A DNA stretch of 12,732 nt from an uncultured Oscillospiraceae bacterium (GTDB lineage: Bacteria; Bacillota; Clostridia; Oscillospirales; Oscillospiraceae): assembly GCA_900769995.1 (NCBI GenBank), contig CAAGIT010000072.1:1-12732 (forward strand). The letters are read 5' to 3'. Positions 7,076 to 12,732 of this stretch are shown piece after piece (position 1 is the first letter of the stretch; each line of letters begins with the position of its first letter). Under the pieces are notes generated by a model. That model saw only the letters and a list, made by a program, of their open reading frames with translations, did not search any database and was not told the origin of the DNA. Both the position numbers and the translations under genes were made by a program.

Positions 7076-7746
7076 TCGGGCAGTTTTTACCCTCCAACGC
7101 TCTTGCGGTTCGGCTCATAGCCAATGTCAGCGGCGGTCTGCAGCGGGCGTTGAAATTAAAGAGGAATATCCGTGCCATCGGACTCATTTCCGGCGATTGC
7201 GACGATGCGACCTATATCGCGCTGGATGAGGCGACCAAGGCAGCGAATGTCGAGGTGGTCTACGCCAAGAGCTTATACGCCGGCGCGTCCAACGCATCTA
7301 CCGGGCTGGCGGGAGAGGTCATCGGCATCCTCGGCGGCGAGAATCCCTCCGAGGTGAAAAGCGGCTTGAACGCGGCGTGCGCGGCGCTGGAGCGGCTCGG
7401 CTTCCGCACGGCAAATGAAGCGGGTGACGTGGTATATTTGGCGCATTGTGTCTCGCGGACAGGCAGCTTTCTGGCAGGGTTGGCGAAGATTCCTGTCGGG
7501 CAGGCGGTCGCTTATCTGATTGCACCGCCGGTCGAGGCGATGGTGGGCTTGGATGCGGCGTTAAAGGCATCCGATGTGGAGCTGGCGGCGTTTTTTGCGC
7601 CGCCGAGCGAGACGAATTTTGCGGGCGGTCTGCTGACGGGTACACAATCGGCGTGTCAGTCGGCGTGCGATGCGTTTGCCCGTGCGGTCGAGGCGGTCGC
7701 GCAGTCACCCAAAGAAATCGAGGGAGGCAATTATGGAACTGGATAA
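7072..7746 (+). CDS. eutL: EutL, tandem-BMC trimeric shell protein
   Basis: A 224-residue shell protein with two permuted bacterial-microcompartment domains, forming pseudo-hexameric trimers whose central pore is thought to pass larger molecules. Blocks matching enterobacterial EutL include GLISGDCDDATYIALDEATK (starting near residue 36), VEVVYAKSLYAGA, CVSRTGS, AYLIAPPVEA and PPSETNF. AGGAGG lies seven bases before the ATG, which overlaps the eutC stop. The last eleven or so residues (KEIEGGNYGTG) have no counterpart in the family: this stretch is encoded by the DNA that also carries the eutE ribosome site and first codons, a 14-bp overlap. It is one of three shell genes in the operon. Confidence 0.95.
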   Translation: MIGQFLPSNALAVRLIANVSGGLQRALKLKRNIRAIGLISGDCDDATYIALDEATKAANVEVVYAKSLYAGASNASTGLAGEVIGILGGENPSEVKSGLNAACAALERLGFRTANEAGDVVYLAHCVSRTGSFLAGLAKIPVGQAVAYLIAPPVEAMVGLDAALKASDVELAAFFAPPSETNFAGGLLTGTQSACQSACDAFARAVEAVAQSPKEIEGGNYGTG

Positions 7747-9160
7747 GGATTTATGCTCCGTACAGGAAACAAGAAATCTCATGGAAGCGGCAGAGAATGC
7801 CTTTCAAACGCTGAAGAATTTCGATCAAAAACAGCTCGATGCGATTGTTGCGGCGATCTCCGCTGCCGGCAGCCGTCATGCGGCAGAGCTGGGCGCGATG
7901 GCGGTTGAGGAAACGGGCTTCGGCAACGCGGAGGATAAGGCGGAGAAGAACCGTTTTGCTTCCGAGCGCGTCTATTCCGCGGTGAAGGATATGAAAACCA
8001 TCGGCATTTTGCGCGAGGATCGGGAGCATCGGGTCTGGGATGTGGGCGTGCCTGTAGGCGTGATCGCGGGCATTGTCCCATCGACCAATCCGACCTCGAC
8101 GGTCATTTATAAGGCGATGATCGCCCTGAAAGCCGGCAGTCCGATCGTCTTTTCACCGCATCCGCACGCGGTCAAATGTACGGTGAGAGCAGCGGAGCTT
8201 GTGGCACAGGCGGCGGAATCGGCAGGCTGCCCCAAGGGGGCGATCTCCTGTATTTCCACGCCAACGATGGCTGCGGTGCAGGAGCTGATGCACCATAAAC
8301 ACACGCGGCTGATTCTCGCGACCGGCGGCGGCGCCATGGTGCGCGCGGCATATTCCTCCGGCAAGCCGGCCATTGGTGTCGGCGCGGGCAACGGCCCTGC
8401 CTATATTCACAGATCTGCCGATATTCCCAAGGCGGTTTCGGACATTTTGCGGTCGAAAACCTTTGACAACGGCACGGTCTGCGCATCGGAACAGAGTGTG
8501 GTCATCGAACGCTGCTGTGAGGCCGGGGTGCGCGAGGAATTTTTGCGGCAGGGCGGATATTTTCTGTCTGCGGAAGAAGCCGCGAAGATCGCGGGGCTGC
8601 TCCTTCGCTGTGACGGCAGCATCAATCCCAGGGCCGTGGGTAAGCCTGCGGTGCAGATTGCGAAAATGGCGGGATTTTCCGTGCCGTGCAGCACGCGCGT
8701 GCTGATTGCAAGAGAGACGGAGGCAGGCCCGACAAGACCTTATTCGCGCGAAAAGCTCTGTCCCGTGCTGGCACTGTTTGTGGAGGAAAACGAGGATTCG
8801 GTGCTCAAACGTGCGGTGGAGGTACTGCTCGGTGAGGGTGCGGGGCATACCTTCTCCATCCATGCGGCCGATGAGGCGGTCATTCGCCGGTTTGCGCTGG
8901 AAATTCCGGTTTCGCGCTTTCTGGTCAACACCCCCTCGTCTCTCGGCGGCATCGGTCTGACGACCAGACTGTTCCCTGCACTTACCCTTGGCTGCGGCGC
9001 GGTCGGCGGCAGCTCGTCTTCCAATAACATTGGGCCTTTGGATCTTATCAATATCCGGCGCGTGGCATGGGGCACGGAGGATGCGCCTTGCCATGACGCA
9101 TCGCCGGAGCTTATCGAAACGCTGACGCAGGAAATTCTGCGGCGGCTGAAACAATCTTAA
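7733..9160 (+). CDS. eutE: EutE, CoA-acylating acetaldehyde dehydrogenase
   Basis: A 475-residue aldehyde dehydrogenase that oxidises acetaldehyde to acetyl-CoA with NAD+ and CoA. The catalytic cysteine is Cys250 in FDNGTVCASEQS. Nucleotide-binding segments are GVIAGIVPSTNPTS (109-122) and GVGAGNGPAYI (215-225), and SSLGGIGLTTR lies at 402-412. The start is the ATG with AGGGAGG five bases upstream, inside the end of eutL. The catalytic domain begins almost at once, so there is no N-terminal targeting helix. Instead the C-terminus has a short linker (TEDAPCHDA) and an amphipathic helix (SPELIETLTQEILRRLKQ, 457-474) typical of microcompartment cargo signals. The next gene, eutM, starts 16 bases downstream. 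Confidence 0.95.
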   Translation: MELDKDLCSVQETRNLMEAAENAFQTLKNFDQKQLDAIVAAISAAGSRHAAELGAMAVEETGFGNAEDKAEKNRFASERVYSAVKDMKTIGILREDREHRVWDVGVPVGVIAGIVPSTNPTSTVIYKAMIALKAGSPIVFSPHPHAVKCTVRAAELVAQAAESAGCPKGAISCISTPTMAAVQELMHHKHTRLILATGGGAMVRAAYSSGKPAIGVGAGNGPAYIHRSADIPKAVSDILRSKTFDNGTVCASEQSVVIERCCEAGVREEFLRQGGYFLSAEEAAKIAGLLLRCDGSINPRAVGKPAVQIAKMAGFSVPCSTRVLIARETEAGPTRPYSREKLCPVLALFVEENEDSVLKRAVEVLLGEGAGHTFSIHAADEAVIRRFALEIPVSRFLVNTPSSLGGIGLTTRLFPALTLGCGAVGGSSSSNNIGPLDLINIRRVAWGTEDAPCHDASPELIETLTQEILRRLKQS

Positions 9161-9176
9161 TTTTGGAGGAACGGTT

Positions 9177-9473
9177 ATGAACACAAATTCTCTCGGTATG
9201 GTAGAAACGCGCGGCCTGGTCGGTGCGATTGAAGCGGCGGATGCGATGGTCAAGTCTGCGAATGTCCAGCTCATCGGCAAGGAGCAGGTCGGCGGCGGCC
9301 TGGTCACGGTCATGGTGCGCGGCGATGTCGGCGCGGTCAAGGCGGCAACGGATGCGGGCGCGGCAGCGGCGGAGAAGGTCGGAGAGCTGATCTCCGTCCA
9401 TGTCATTCCGCGCCCGCACACGGAGGTCGATGCGATCCTGCCCAAGGGCCGTGAAATCACCGGAAAGGCATAA
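9177..9473 (+). CDS. eutM: EutM, hexameric BMC shell protein
   Basis: A 98-residue single-domain microcompartment protein that should form the hexagonal tiles of the shell facets. It shows the canonical sequence GMVETRGLVGAIEAADAMVK at its N-terminus, the pore-region stretch GGGLVTVMVRGDV, and KAATDAGAAAAE and SVHVIPRPH towards its end. The length is that of EutM/PduA-type proteins, with no extra C-terminal domain as in EutK. TGGAGGA lies six bases before the ATG. It is the only standard hexamer gene in the window, so it must supply most of the facets unless other shell genes lie elsewhere. Confidence 0.95.
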   Translation: MNTNSLGMVETRGLVGAIEAADAMVKSANVQLIGKEQVGGGLVTVMVRGDVGAVKAATDAGAAAAEKVGELISVHVIPRPHTEVDAILPKGREITGKA

Positions 9474-9476
9474 AAA

Positions 9477-10157
9477 ATGCTCTATTCGGAGGAAAATGTC
9501 CGCGCTGCCGTCCGCAATCAAGACGGAAAGCGAGTGTTTTGGATGGGGGAGGACGATCGTCTGACCCCATCGGCGCGGGACTGGCTGAAAAGCGAGGGCA
9601 TCGAGGTCGTAAAACGCGCAAAGACTTACACGACCCTGTTTGGCGGCGAATTTCAGCAAAAGCCGGAGGAGATGACCCATTTATCCGGCAATGTGCTTGT
9701 GCCGAAGACCCATCCGCGGATCGCGTTCCGCGGGAAAATCGATGCGCTTGAGGCGGAGATTTTGCTCACCCAACAGGCGGTGCGTGAGAACACGGCATTG
9801 GTCAACGCACTGCAGGAAATGCTGGATTTTGTGCGGTCGCTGATTCGTGCGGACGTGCTGGGAGAAGCGGTGAAGGCTGTGCGGCTCTGCGGGCTGTCGG
9901 ATGCGGAGCTGCGGGAGCACAGCCATTTTCCGCACAGATATTACGGTCAGCCGCACTTTTTGCCGTCGCATACGGATGGAGCGGCGATCCTCCGGCTCAA
10001 TCGGCTGCGGACGCTGGTGCGTGACACGGAGCTTGCCTGCTGTCGGGCGTTTTCCGACCGTGACGGCAAAATCACCCGACCGGACATGGTGCAGGCGCTC
10101 AACCGCCTGTCCAGCCTGTGCTGGATTTTGATGATCCGCCAGAAGGCGAGTAAATAA
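9477..10157 (+). CDS. eutT: EutT-type corrinoid (cobalamin) adenosyltransferase
   Basis: A 226-residue protein of the EutT family, which transfers the adenosyl group of ATP to cob(I)alamin to supply the cofactor of EutBC. The N-terminal module carries DDRLTPSARDWL (26-37). Next come MTHL (66-69), LVPKTHPRI (74-82) and RGKIDALEAEI (85-95), followed by a mostly helical domain and a conserved-looking HFPHRYYGQPHF (150-161). Salmonella EutT uses an N-terminal HX11CCX2C metal motif; here no cysteine occurs before Cys138, so that motif is absent. AAAGG lies eight bases before the ATG, and eutM ends only three bases upstream. The family call is firm; the metal requirement is open. Confidence 0.88.
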   Translation: MLYSEENVRAAVRNQDGKRVFWMGEDDRLTPSARDWLKSEGIEVVKRAKTYTTLFGGEFQQKPEEMTHLSGNVLVPKTHPRIAFRGKIDALEAEILLTQQAVRENTALVNALQEMLDFVRSLIRADVLGEAVKAVRLCGLSDAELREHSHFPHRYYGQPHFLPSHTDGAAILRLNRLRTLVRDTELACCRAFSDRDGKITRPDMVQALNRLSSLCWILMIRQKASK

Positions 10158-10177
10158 CGGACGAAAGGTAGAAGCTT

Positions 10178-10780
10178 ATGGACGATCTTGTTTCGCGTGT
10201 CACGGAGGCGCTGCAAAGGCGGCTGTTCATTGAAATGGAAGCCTCCGGCCGCCATGTGCATCTGACCAAAGCGGCGGCGATCGCGCTCTTTGGTCACGCT
10301 TTGACGCAGAAACGGCCGCTTTCGCAGCCGGGACAGTTCGTCTGCAACGAACGTGTCAGCCTGATCACGCCGAGGGGGAGAATCGACCGCGTTGCGGTTT
10401 TGGGGCCGGAACGCAGGGAATGTCAGGTCGAATTATCCAAAACCGATTGCGTGACTCTGGGGCTGGAGGCACCGGTGCATCTGAGCGGCGATCTTTCGGA
10501 CAGTCCGGGCATCGTGCTTGCCAACGGCGAAAAACAGCTCTCCCTGACCAAAGGTGTCATTGTCGCACAGCGGCACATCCATATCACGCCCGAGGATGCG
10601 GCAATGCGCGGCGTGTCCGATGGCGCGGTTGTCCGTTTGCGCGCGCTGACCGAACGGCCGCTGACGTTTGAGGAGGTCGTTGTCCGCGTCAGTCCGAGCT
10701 TCCGCACCTATGCGCATCTGGACTATGACGAGGCGAATGCGTGCGGCTTCCGCGCGGGTGATTTGGGGATGATTCTATGA
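10178..10780 (+). CDS. eutD: EutD, PduL-type phosphotransacylase
   Basis: A 200-residue enzyme of the PduL family, which converts acetyl-CoA and phosphate to acetyl phosphate and CoA. It conserves energy and recycles CoA for EutE. Two similar halves each carry a paired-histidine motif: SGRHVHL (23-29) and AQRHIHI (130-136). LGPERRECQVELS (75-87) and the C-terminal TYAHLDYDEANACG (177-190) probably supply further zinc or substrate ligands. It is unrelated to the Pta-type EutD of enterobacteria, so the symbol reflects position and role; pduL would be equally valid. Residues 1-16 (MDDLVSRVTEALQRRL) look like an encapsulation helix. AAAGG lies nine bases before the ATG. The stop overlaps the next gene. 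Confidence 0.92.
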   Translation: MDDLVSRVTEALQRRLFIEMEASGRHVHLTKAAAIALFGHALTQKRPLSQPGQFVCNERVSLITPRGRIDRVAVLGPERRECQVELSKTDCVTLGLEAPVHLSGDLSDSPGIVLANGEKQLSLTKGVIVAQRHIHITPEDAAMRGVSDGAVVRLRALTERPLTFEEVVVRVSPSFRTYAHLDYDEANACGFRAGDLGMIL

Positions 10781-11244
10781 ATGAACGGCTGATCGATGAA
10801 GTGCTTGCCGAGGTAAAAAAACGGCAGTGTGCCAATTTGCCGCAAGCCCTGCTTTTGGGAAGAAAGCCCGCGTGCGATTTGGGCTGGCAGTATGTGACAG
10901 GCGGCGATTATGCGGCCGTTGTGATCGGCTCGATGACAGCGAGTGAGCTGCTGCGCTTTCCCAACGAGGCTTCTGCCGAGGCATTGCTCTCGGGCAAGCC
11001 GGTGTATGTCTGTGAATCGGGCTTGGACTATCGGAAGTATTCGCACACGGCAAACCGCACCCTATGGAGCCGGCTTTTGGCGGCGGAACGGCAGCTAAAG
11101 CAGCTCGGTGTGCAGTTTTTGCGCGAAAGCCCGGAGGGGAAACTGCTTACCGCCGATGAGGTGCGCCGCTGCCTGAGGGAAGGACTGCCGGTCAAGGGCC
11201 GGCTGACGCCGCTGGCACGCGATATTTTGGAGGGCAAGCAATGA
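10777..11244 (+). CDS. Conserved eut-operon protein of unknown function
   Basis: A 155-residue protein matching the small conserved family that sits between eutD and eutN in Firmicutes eut operons (I recall TIGR02536, unverified). Its biochemical role is unknown to me. Visible blocks are PQALLLGRKP (22-31), YAAVVIGSMTASELL (45-59), ALLSGKPVYVCESGLDYRKY (starting at residue 69), and LAAERQLKQLGVQF (101-114). The first part could be a small alpha/beta fold. The C-terminal segment DEVRRCLREG...GRLTPLARDIL (127-151) resembles the N-terminus of EutT. There is no signal peptide or membrane segment. Its start and stop overlap both neighbours (ATGA each time), so it is tightly coupled to eutD and eutN and probably works with the microcompartment or its cofactor supply. 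Confidence 0.85.
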   Translation: MNERLIDEVLAEVKKRQCANLPQALLLGRKPACDLGWQYVTGGDYAAVVIGSMTASELLRFPNEASAEALLSGKPVYVCESGLDYRKYSHTANRTLWSRLLAAERQLKQLGVQFLRESPEGKLLTADEVRRCLREGLPVKGRLTPLARDILEGKQ

Positions 11245-11489
11245 AGGTGGGCATCGTGACCGGCGCGATCTGGGCGACCAAAAAGTGTGATTCCCTCAAG
11301 GGGCAGTCGTTTATGCGGGTGCGATTGGACGGGAAAGAGGTGGTTGCCTCGGATTTGACGGGGGCAGGTGTCGGGGAGCGGGTGCTGGTAGCCTTCGGGT
11401 CTGCGGCACGGCTGGAGCACCCGAATGTGCCTGTCGATGCGGCGATTGTTGCAATTTTGGACACAATGGAGGCGAACCATGGGAGTTGA
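11241..11489 (+). CDS. eutN: EutN, pentameric BMC vertex protein
   Basis: An 82-residue protein of the EutN/CcmL/CsoS4 family, whose pentamers cap the vertices of the polyhedral shell. Family features are the N-terminal MKVGIVTGAIWATKK, the block GAGVGERVLVAFGSAAR (41-57) and the diagnostic VPVDAAIVAILD (63-74). The length is close to the usual 85-95 residues. GGAGGG lies six bases before the ATG, which overlaps the preceding stop. Its last eleven bases also encode the start of eutH, and the eutH ribosome site GGAGG lies inside it. Confidence 0.95.
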   Translation: MKVGIVTGAIWATKKCDSLKGQSFMRVRLDGKEVVASDLTGAGVGERVLVAFGSAARLEHPNVPVDAAIVAILDTMEANHGS

Positions 11490-12555
11490 CGAGATCATTC
11501 TGTGGCTGATGGCGATTTTTATGGCACTTGCCGCCCTCGACCGCATTTTTGGCGGTCGGTTCGGGCTTGGCAAACAGTTGGAGGAGGGGATTCTGGCGAT
11601 CGGCGCGCTGAGCCTGTCCATGCTCGGCATCCTGTCGCTTGCACCGGTCCTGGCAAAGCTTTTGCGGCCGGTGCTCGTGCCGGTTTATCGCTTTCTGGGC
11701 GCTGACCCCGCGATGTTTGCCGGAACGATTCTGGCAAACGACATGGGCGGAGCGCCGCTGGCGTTTGAATTGGCACAGAGCACGGAAGCGGCACAGTTCG
11801 GCGGCTTGATCGTCAGCGCGATGCTCGGTGCGACGGTGGTTTTTACGATCCCTGTCGCCCTCGGCATCATTCGCGCAGAGGATCGACCGGCGCTGGCAAA
11901 GGGTGTTTTGGCCGGTATGATCACCATTCCGATCGGCGCACTGGTCGGCGGTATTGTCGCGGGCTTCCCGATTTTGATGGTGCTGCGGAATCTGATTCCG
12001 GTGGCTTTGGTTGCCGTGCTGCTGGCGTTGGGGCTGTGGAGGTTTGAACGCGCCATGATTCGCGGCTTTATCGGCTTCGGCAAGGGTGTGCTGGCGGTGA
12101 TTACGGTTGGGCTTGCCGCCGCGATTTTTGAATACCTGACGGGCGTCACGGTCATTCCCGGGATGGCGCCGCTGTCGGAAGGCGTGAGTGTTGTCGCAGG
12201 CATCGGCTTTGTGTTGGCAGGGGCGTTTCCGTTGGTGTACGTCATCACAAAAATCTTCCGCAAGCCGCTGCTGAAGCTCGGCGGATTGCTTGGCATGAAC
12301 GAGGTCGCGGCAGCGGGCATGGTCGCGAGTCTTGCAAATTCCATTCCGATGTTCGGTATGATGAAGGACATGGATGACCGCGGCAAGATCATCAACGTCG
12401 CCTTTGCGGTATCCGCGGCCTTTGTGTTCGGCGATCATTTGGGCTTTACGGCAGGCTTTGACCGCTCGATGCTGGTACCGGTCATCGTTGCAAAGCTGGT
12501 CGGCGGTGTGGCGGCTGTCGTAGCTGCCAAATTCCTGACAAGAAAAAGGGCGTAA
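11479..12555 (+). CDS. eutH: EutH, ethanolamine transport protein
   Basis: A 358-residue integral membrane protein that imports ethanolamine. About ten hydrophobic segments are visible, roughly at 6-21, 37-60, 79-96, 108-131, 143-165, 169-187, 203-222, 235-256, 304-320 and 331-352, separated by short charged loops such as RAEDRP and KDMDDRGK. The conserved stretch ANDMGGAPLAFELA (86-99) is typical of EutH, as are EVAAAGMVASLANSIPMFGM (starting at 275) and FGDHLGFTAGFD (317-328). The ATG is preferred over an upstream codon in the same frame because GGAGG sits six bases before it and the usual N-terminus begins there. It overlaps eutN by 11 bases and is the last gene of the operon, followed directly by a terminator. 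Confidence 0.95.
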   Translation: MGVDEIILWLMAIFMALAALDRIFGGRFGLGKQLEEGILAIGALSLSMLGILSLAPVLAKLLRPVLVPVYRFLGADPAMFAGTILANDMGGAPLAFELAQSTEAAQFGGLIVSAMLGATVVFTIPVALGIIRAEDRPALAKGVLAGMITIPIGALVGGIVAGFPILMVLRNLIPVALVAVLLALGLWRFERAMIRGFIGFGKGVLAVITVGLAAAIFEYLTGVTVIPGMAPLSEGVSVVAGIGFVLAGAFPLVYVITKIFRKPLLKLGGLLGMNEVAAAGMVASLANSIPMFGMMKDMDDRGKIINVAFAVSAAFVFGDHLGFTAGFDRSMLVPVIVAKLVGGVAAVVAAKFLTRKRA

Positions 12556-12600
12556 AAAACCGCCGGGGGAGCAGACAGAAAATGCTCTCTCGGCGGTTTT
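12556..12600. terminator. Bidirectional terminator closing the eut operon and metA
   Basis: AAAACCGCCGGGGGAGCA (12556-12573) pairs over 18 bp, with two G-U wobbles, with the arm at 12583-12600 around a 9-base loop. The stem ends in TTTT on the plus strand, and the A-tract at its base, directly after the eutH stop, gives a U-run on the minus strand. It can therefore stop both eutH and the convergent metA. Confidence 0.9.
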
Positions 12601-12603
12601 GCG

Positions 12604-12732
12604 TTATTGGATTTTCTCTACGTCGTAGGGGGTCGTCTGATAGACAAAATAGTTCAGCCAGTTGGAAAACAGCAGATGCGCATGACCGCGCCAGGTGACC
12701 AGGGGTGCCTTGGTGTCGTCGTCGTTCGGGAA
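12604..12732 (-). CDS. metA: MetA, homoserine O-acyltransferase (C-terminal part)
   Basis: The last 42 residues of a protein that continues beyond the right edge. Read on the minus strand, the sequence FPNDDDTKAPLVTWRGHAHL and then LFSNWLNYFVYQTTPYDVEKIQ ends at TAA (12606-12604). This is the hallmark C-terminus of MetA: PNDDPTKxP, the RxHAHLLFxNWLNYYVYQxTPYDL block and a short tail. MetA acylates homoserine with succinyl- or acetyl-CoA as the first step of methionine synthesis; in Firmicutes the acetyl donor is common, but the deciding residue lies outside the window. It is a housekeeping gene and marks the right border of the eut cluster. Confidence 0.9.
   Translation of the reverse strand, partial: FPNDDDTKAPLVTWRGHAHLLFSNWLNYFVYQTTPYDVEKIQ

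Noticed and set aside
8153..9460. A 435-codon open frame on the minus strand opposite eutE and eutM
   Set aside because: Shadow of conserved genes; low-complexity Arg/Ala-rich translation and no ribosome site.
11311..12438. A 375-codon open frame on the minus strand opposite eutN and eutH
   Set aside because: The translation is dominated by His, Gln, Arg and Asn, typical of a reversed membrane-protein gene.

Overview
The window is part of a chromosome from a fairly GC-rich member of the Clostridia. I infer an Oscillospiraceae- or Butyricicoccaceae-like gut anaerobe from the Firmicutes-type gene order, the strong AGGAGG-like ribosome sites and the clostridial exoprotein tail at the left edge; I cannot name the species. 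About 10.2 kb of the 12.7 kb is one uninterrupted ethanolamine utilization (eut) operon.

Layout. (1) 1-224: C-terminal end of a probable secreted protein, closed by a strong hairpin terminator. (2) 395-1198: a single-gene unit for a short-chain dehydrogenase, with its own sigma-A-like promoter and a 14-bp hairpin shared with the convergent gene. (3) 1281-2207, minus strand: an unclassified protein with an N-terminal zinc ribbon and a CFI-box-like motif, divergent from the eut operon. (4) 2208-2334: the regulatory interval, holding a terminator-like hairpin facing eutG and a possible TTGACA promoter for the minus-strand gene. (5) 2335-12555: eutG-eutA-eutB-eutC-eutL-eutE-eutM-eutT-eutD(PduL type)-conserved eut protein-eutN-eutH, all on the plus strand, with gaps of no more than about 20 bp and many start/stop overlaps. 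(6) A long bidirectional hairpin, then the minus-strand C-terminal end of metA.

How the genes work together. EutH brings ethanolamine into the cell. EutBC, the adenosylcobalamin-dependent ammonia-lyase, splits it to acetaldehyde and ammonia. EutA reactivates the lyase and EutT makes adenosylcobalamin. EutE oxidises acetaldehyde to acetyl-CoA, EutG reduces some acetaldehyde to ethanol to recycle NADH, and the PduL-type EutD turns acetyl-CoA into acetyl phosphate and recycles CoA. EutM (hexamer), EutL (trimer) and EutN (pentamer) form the shell of the microcompartment that encloses these reactions.

Points of interest. The locus is compact: no eutS, eutP, eutQ, eutK, eutJ, acetate kinase or EutV/EutW regulators lie between the flanking unrelated genes. 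A hairpin plus T-tract precedes eutG, and its 3' arm has an alternative pairing partner upstream. EutE carries a probable encapsulation helix at its C-terminus rather than its N-terminus. EutT has no cysteines in its N-terminal half. The conserved protein of unknown function shares a RLTPxARD module with EutT.
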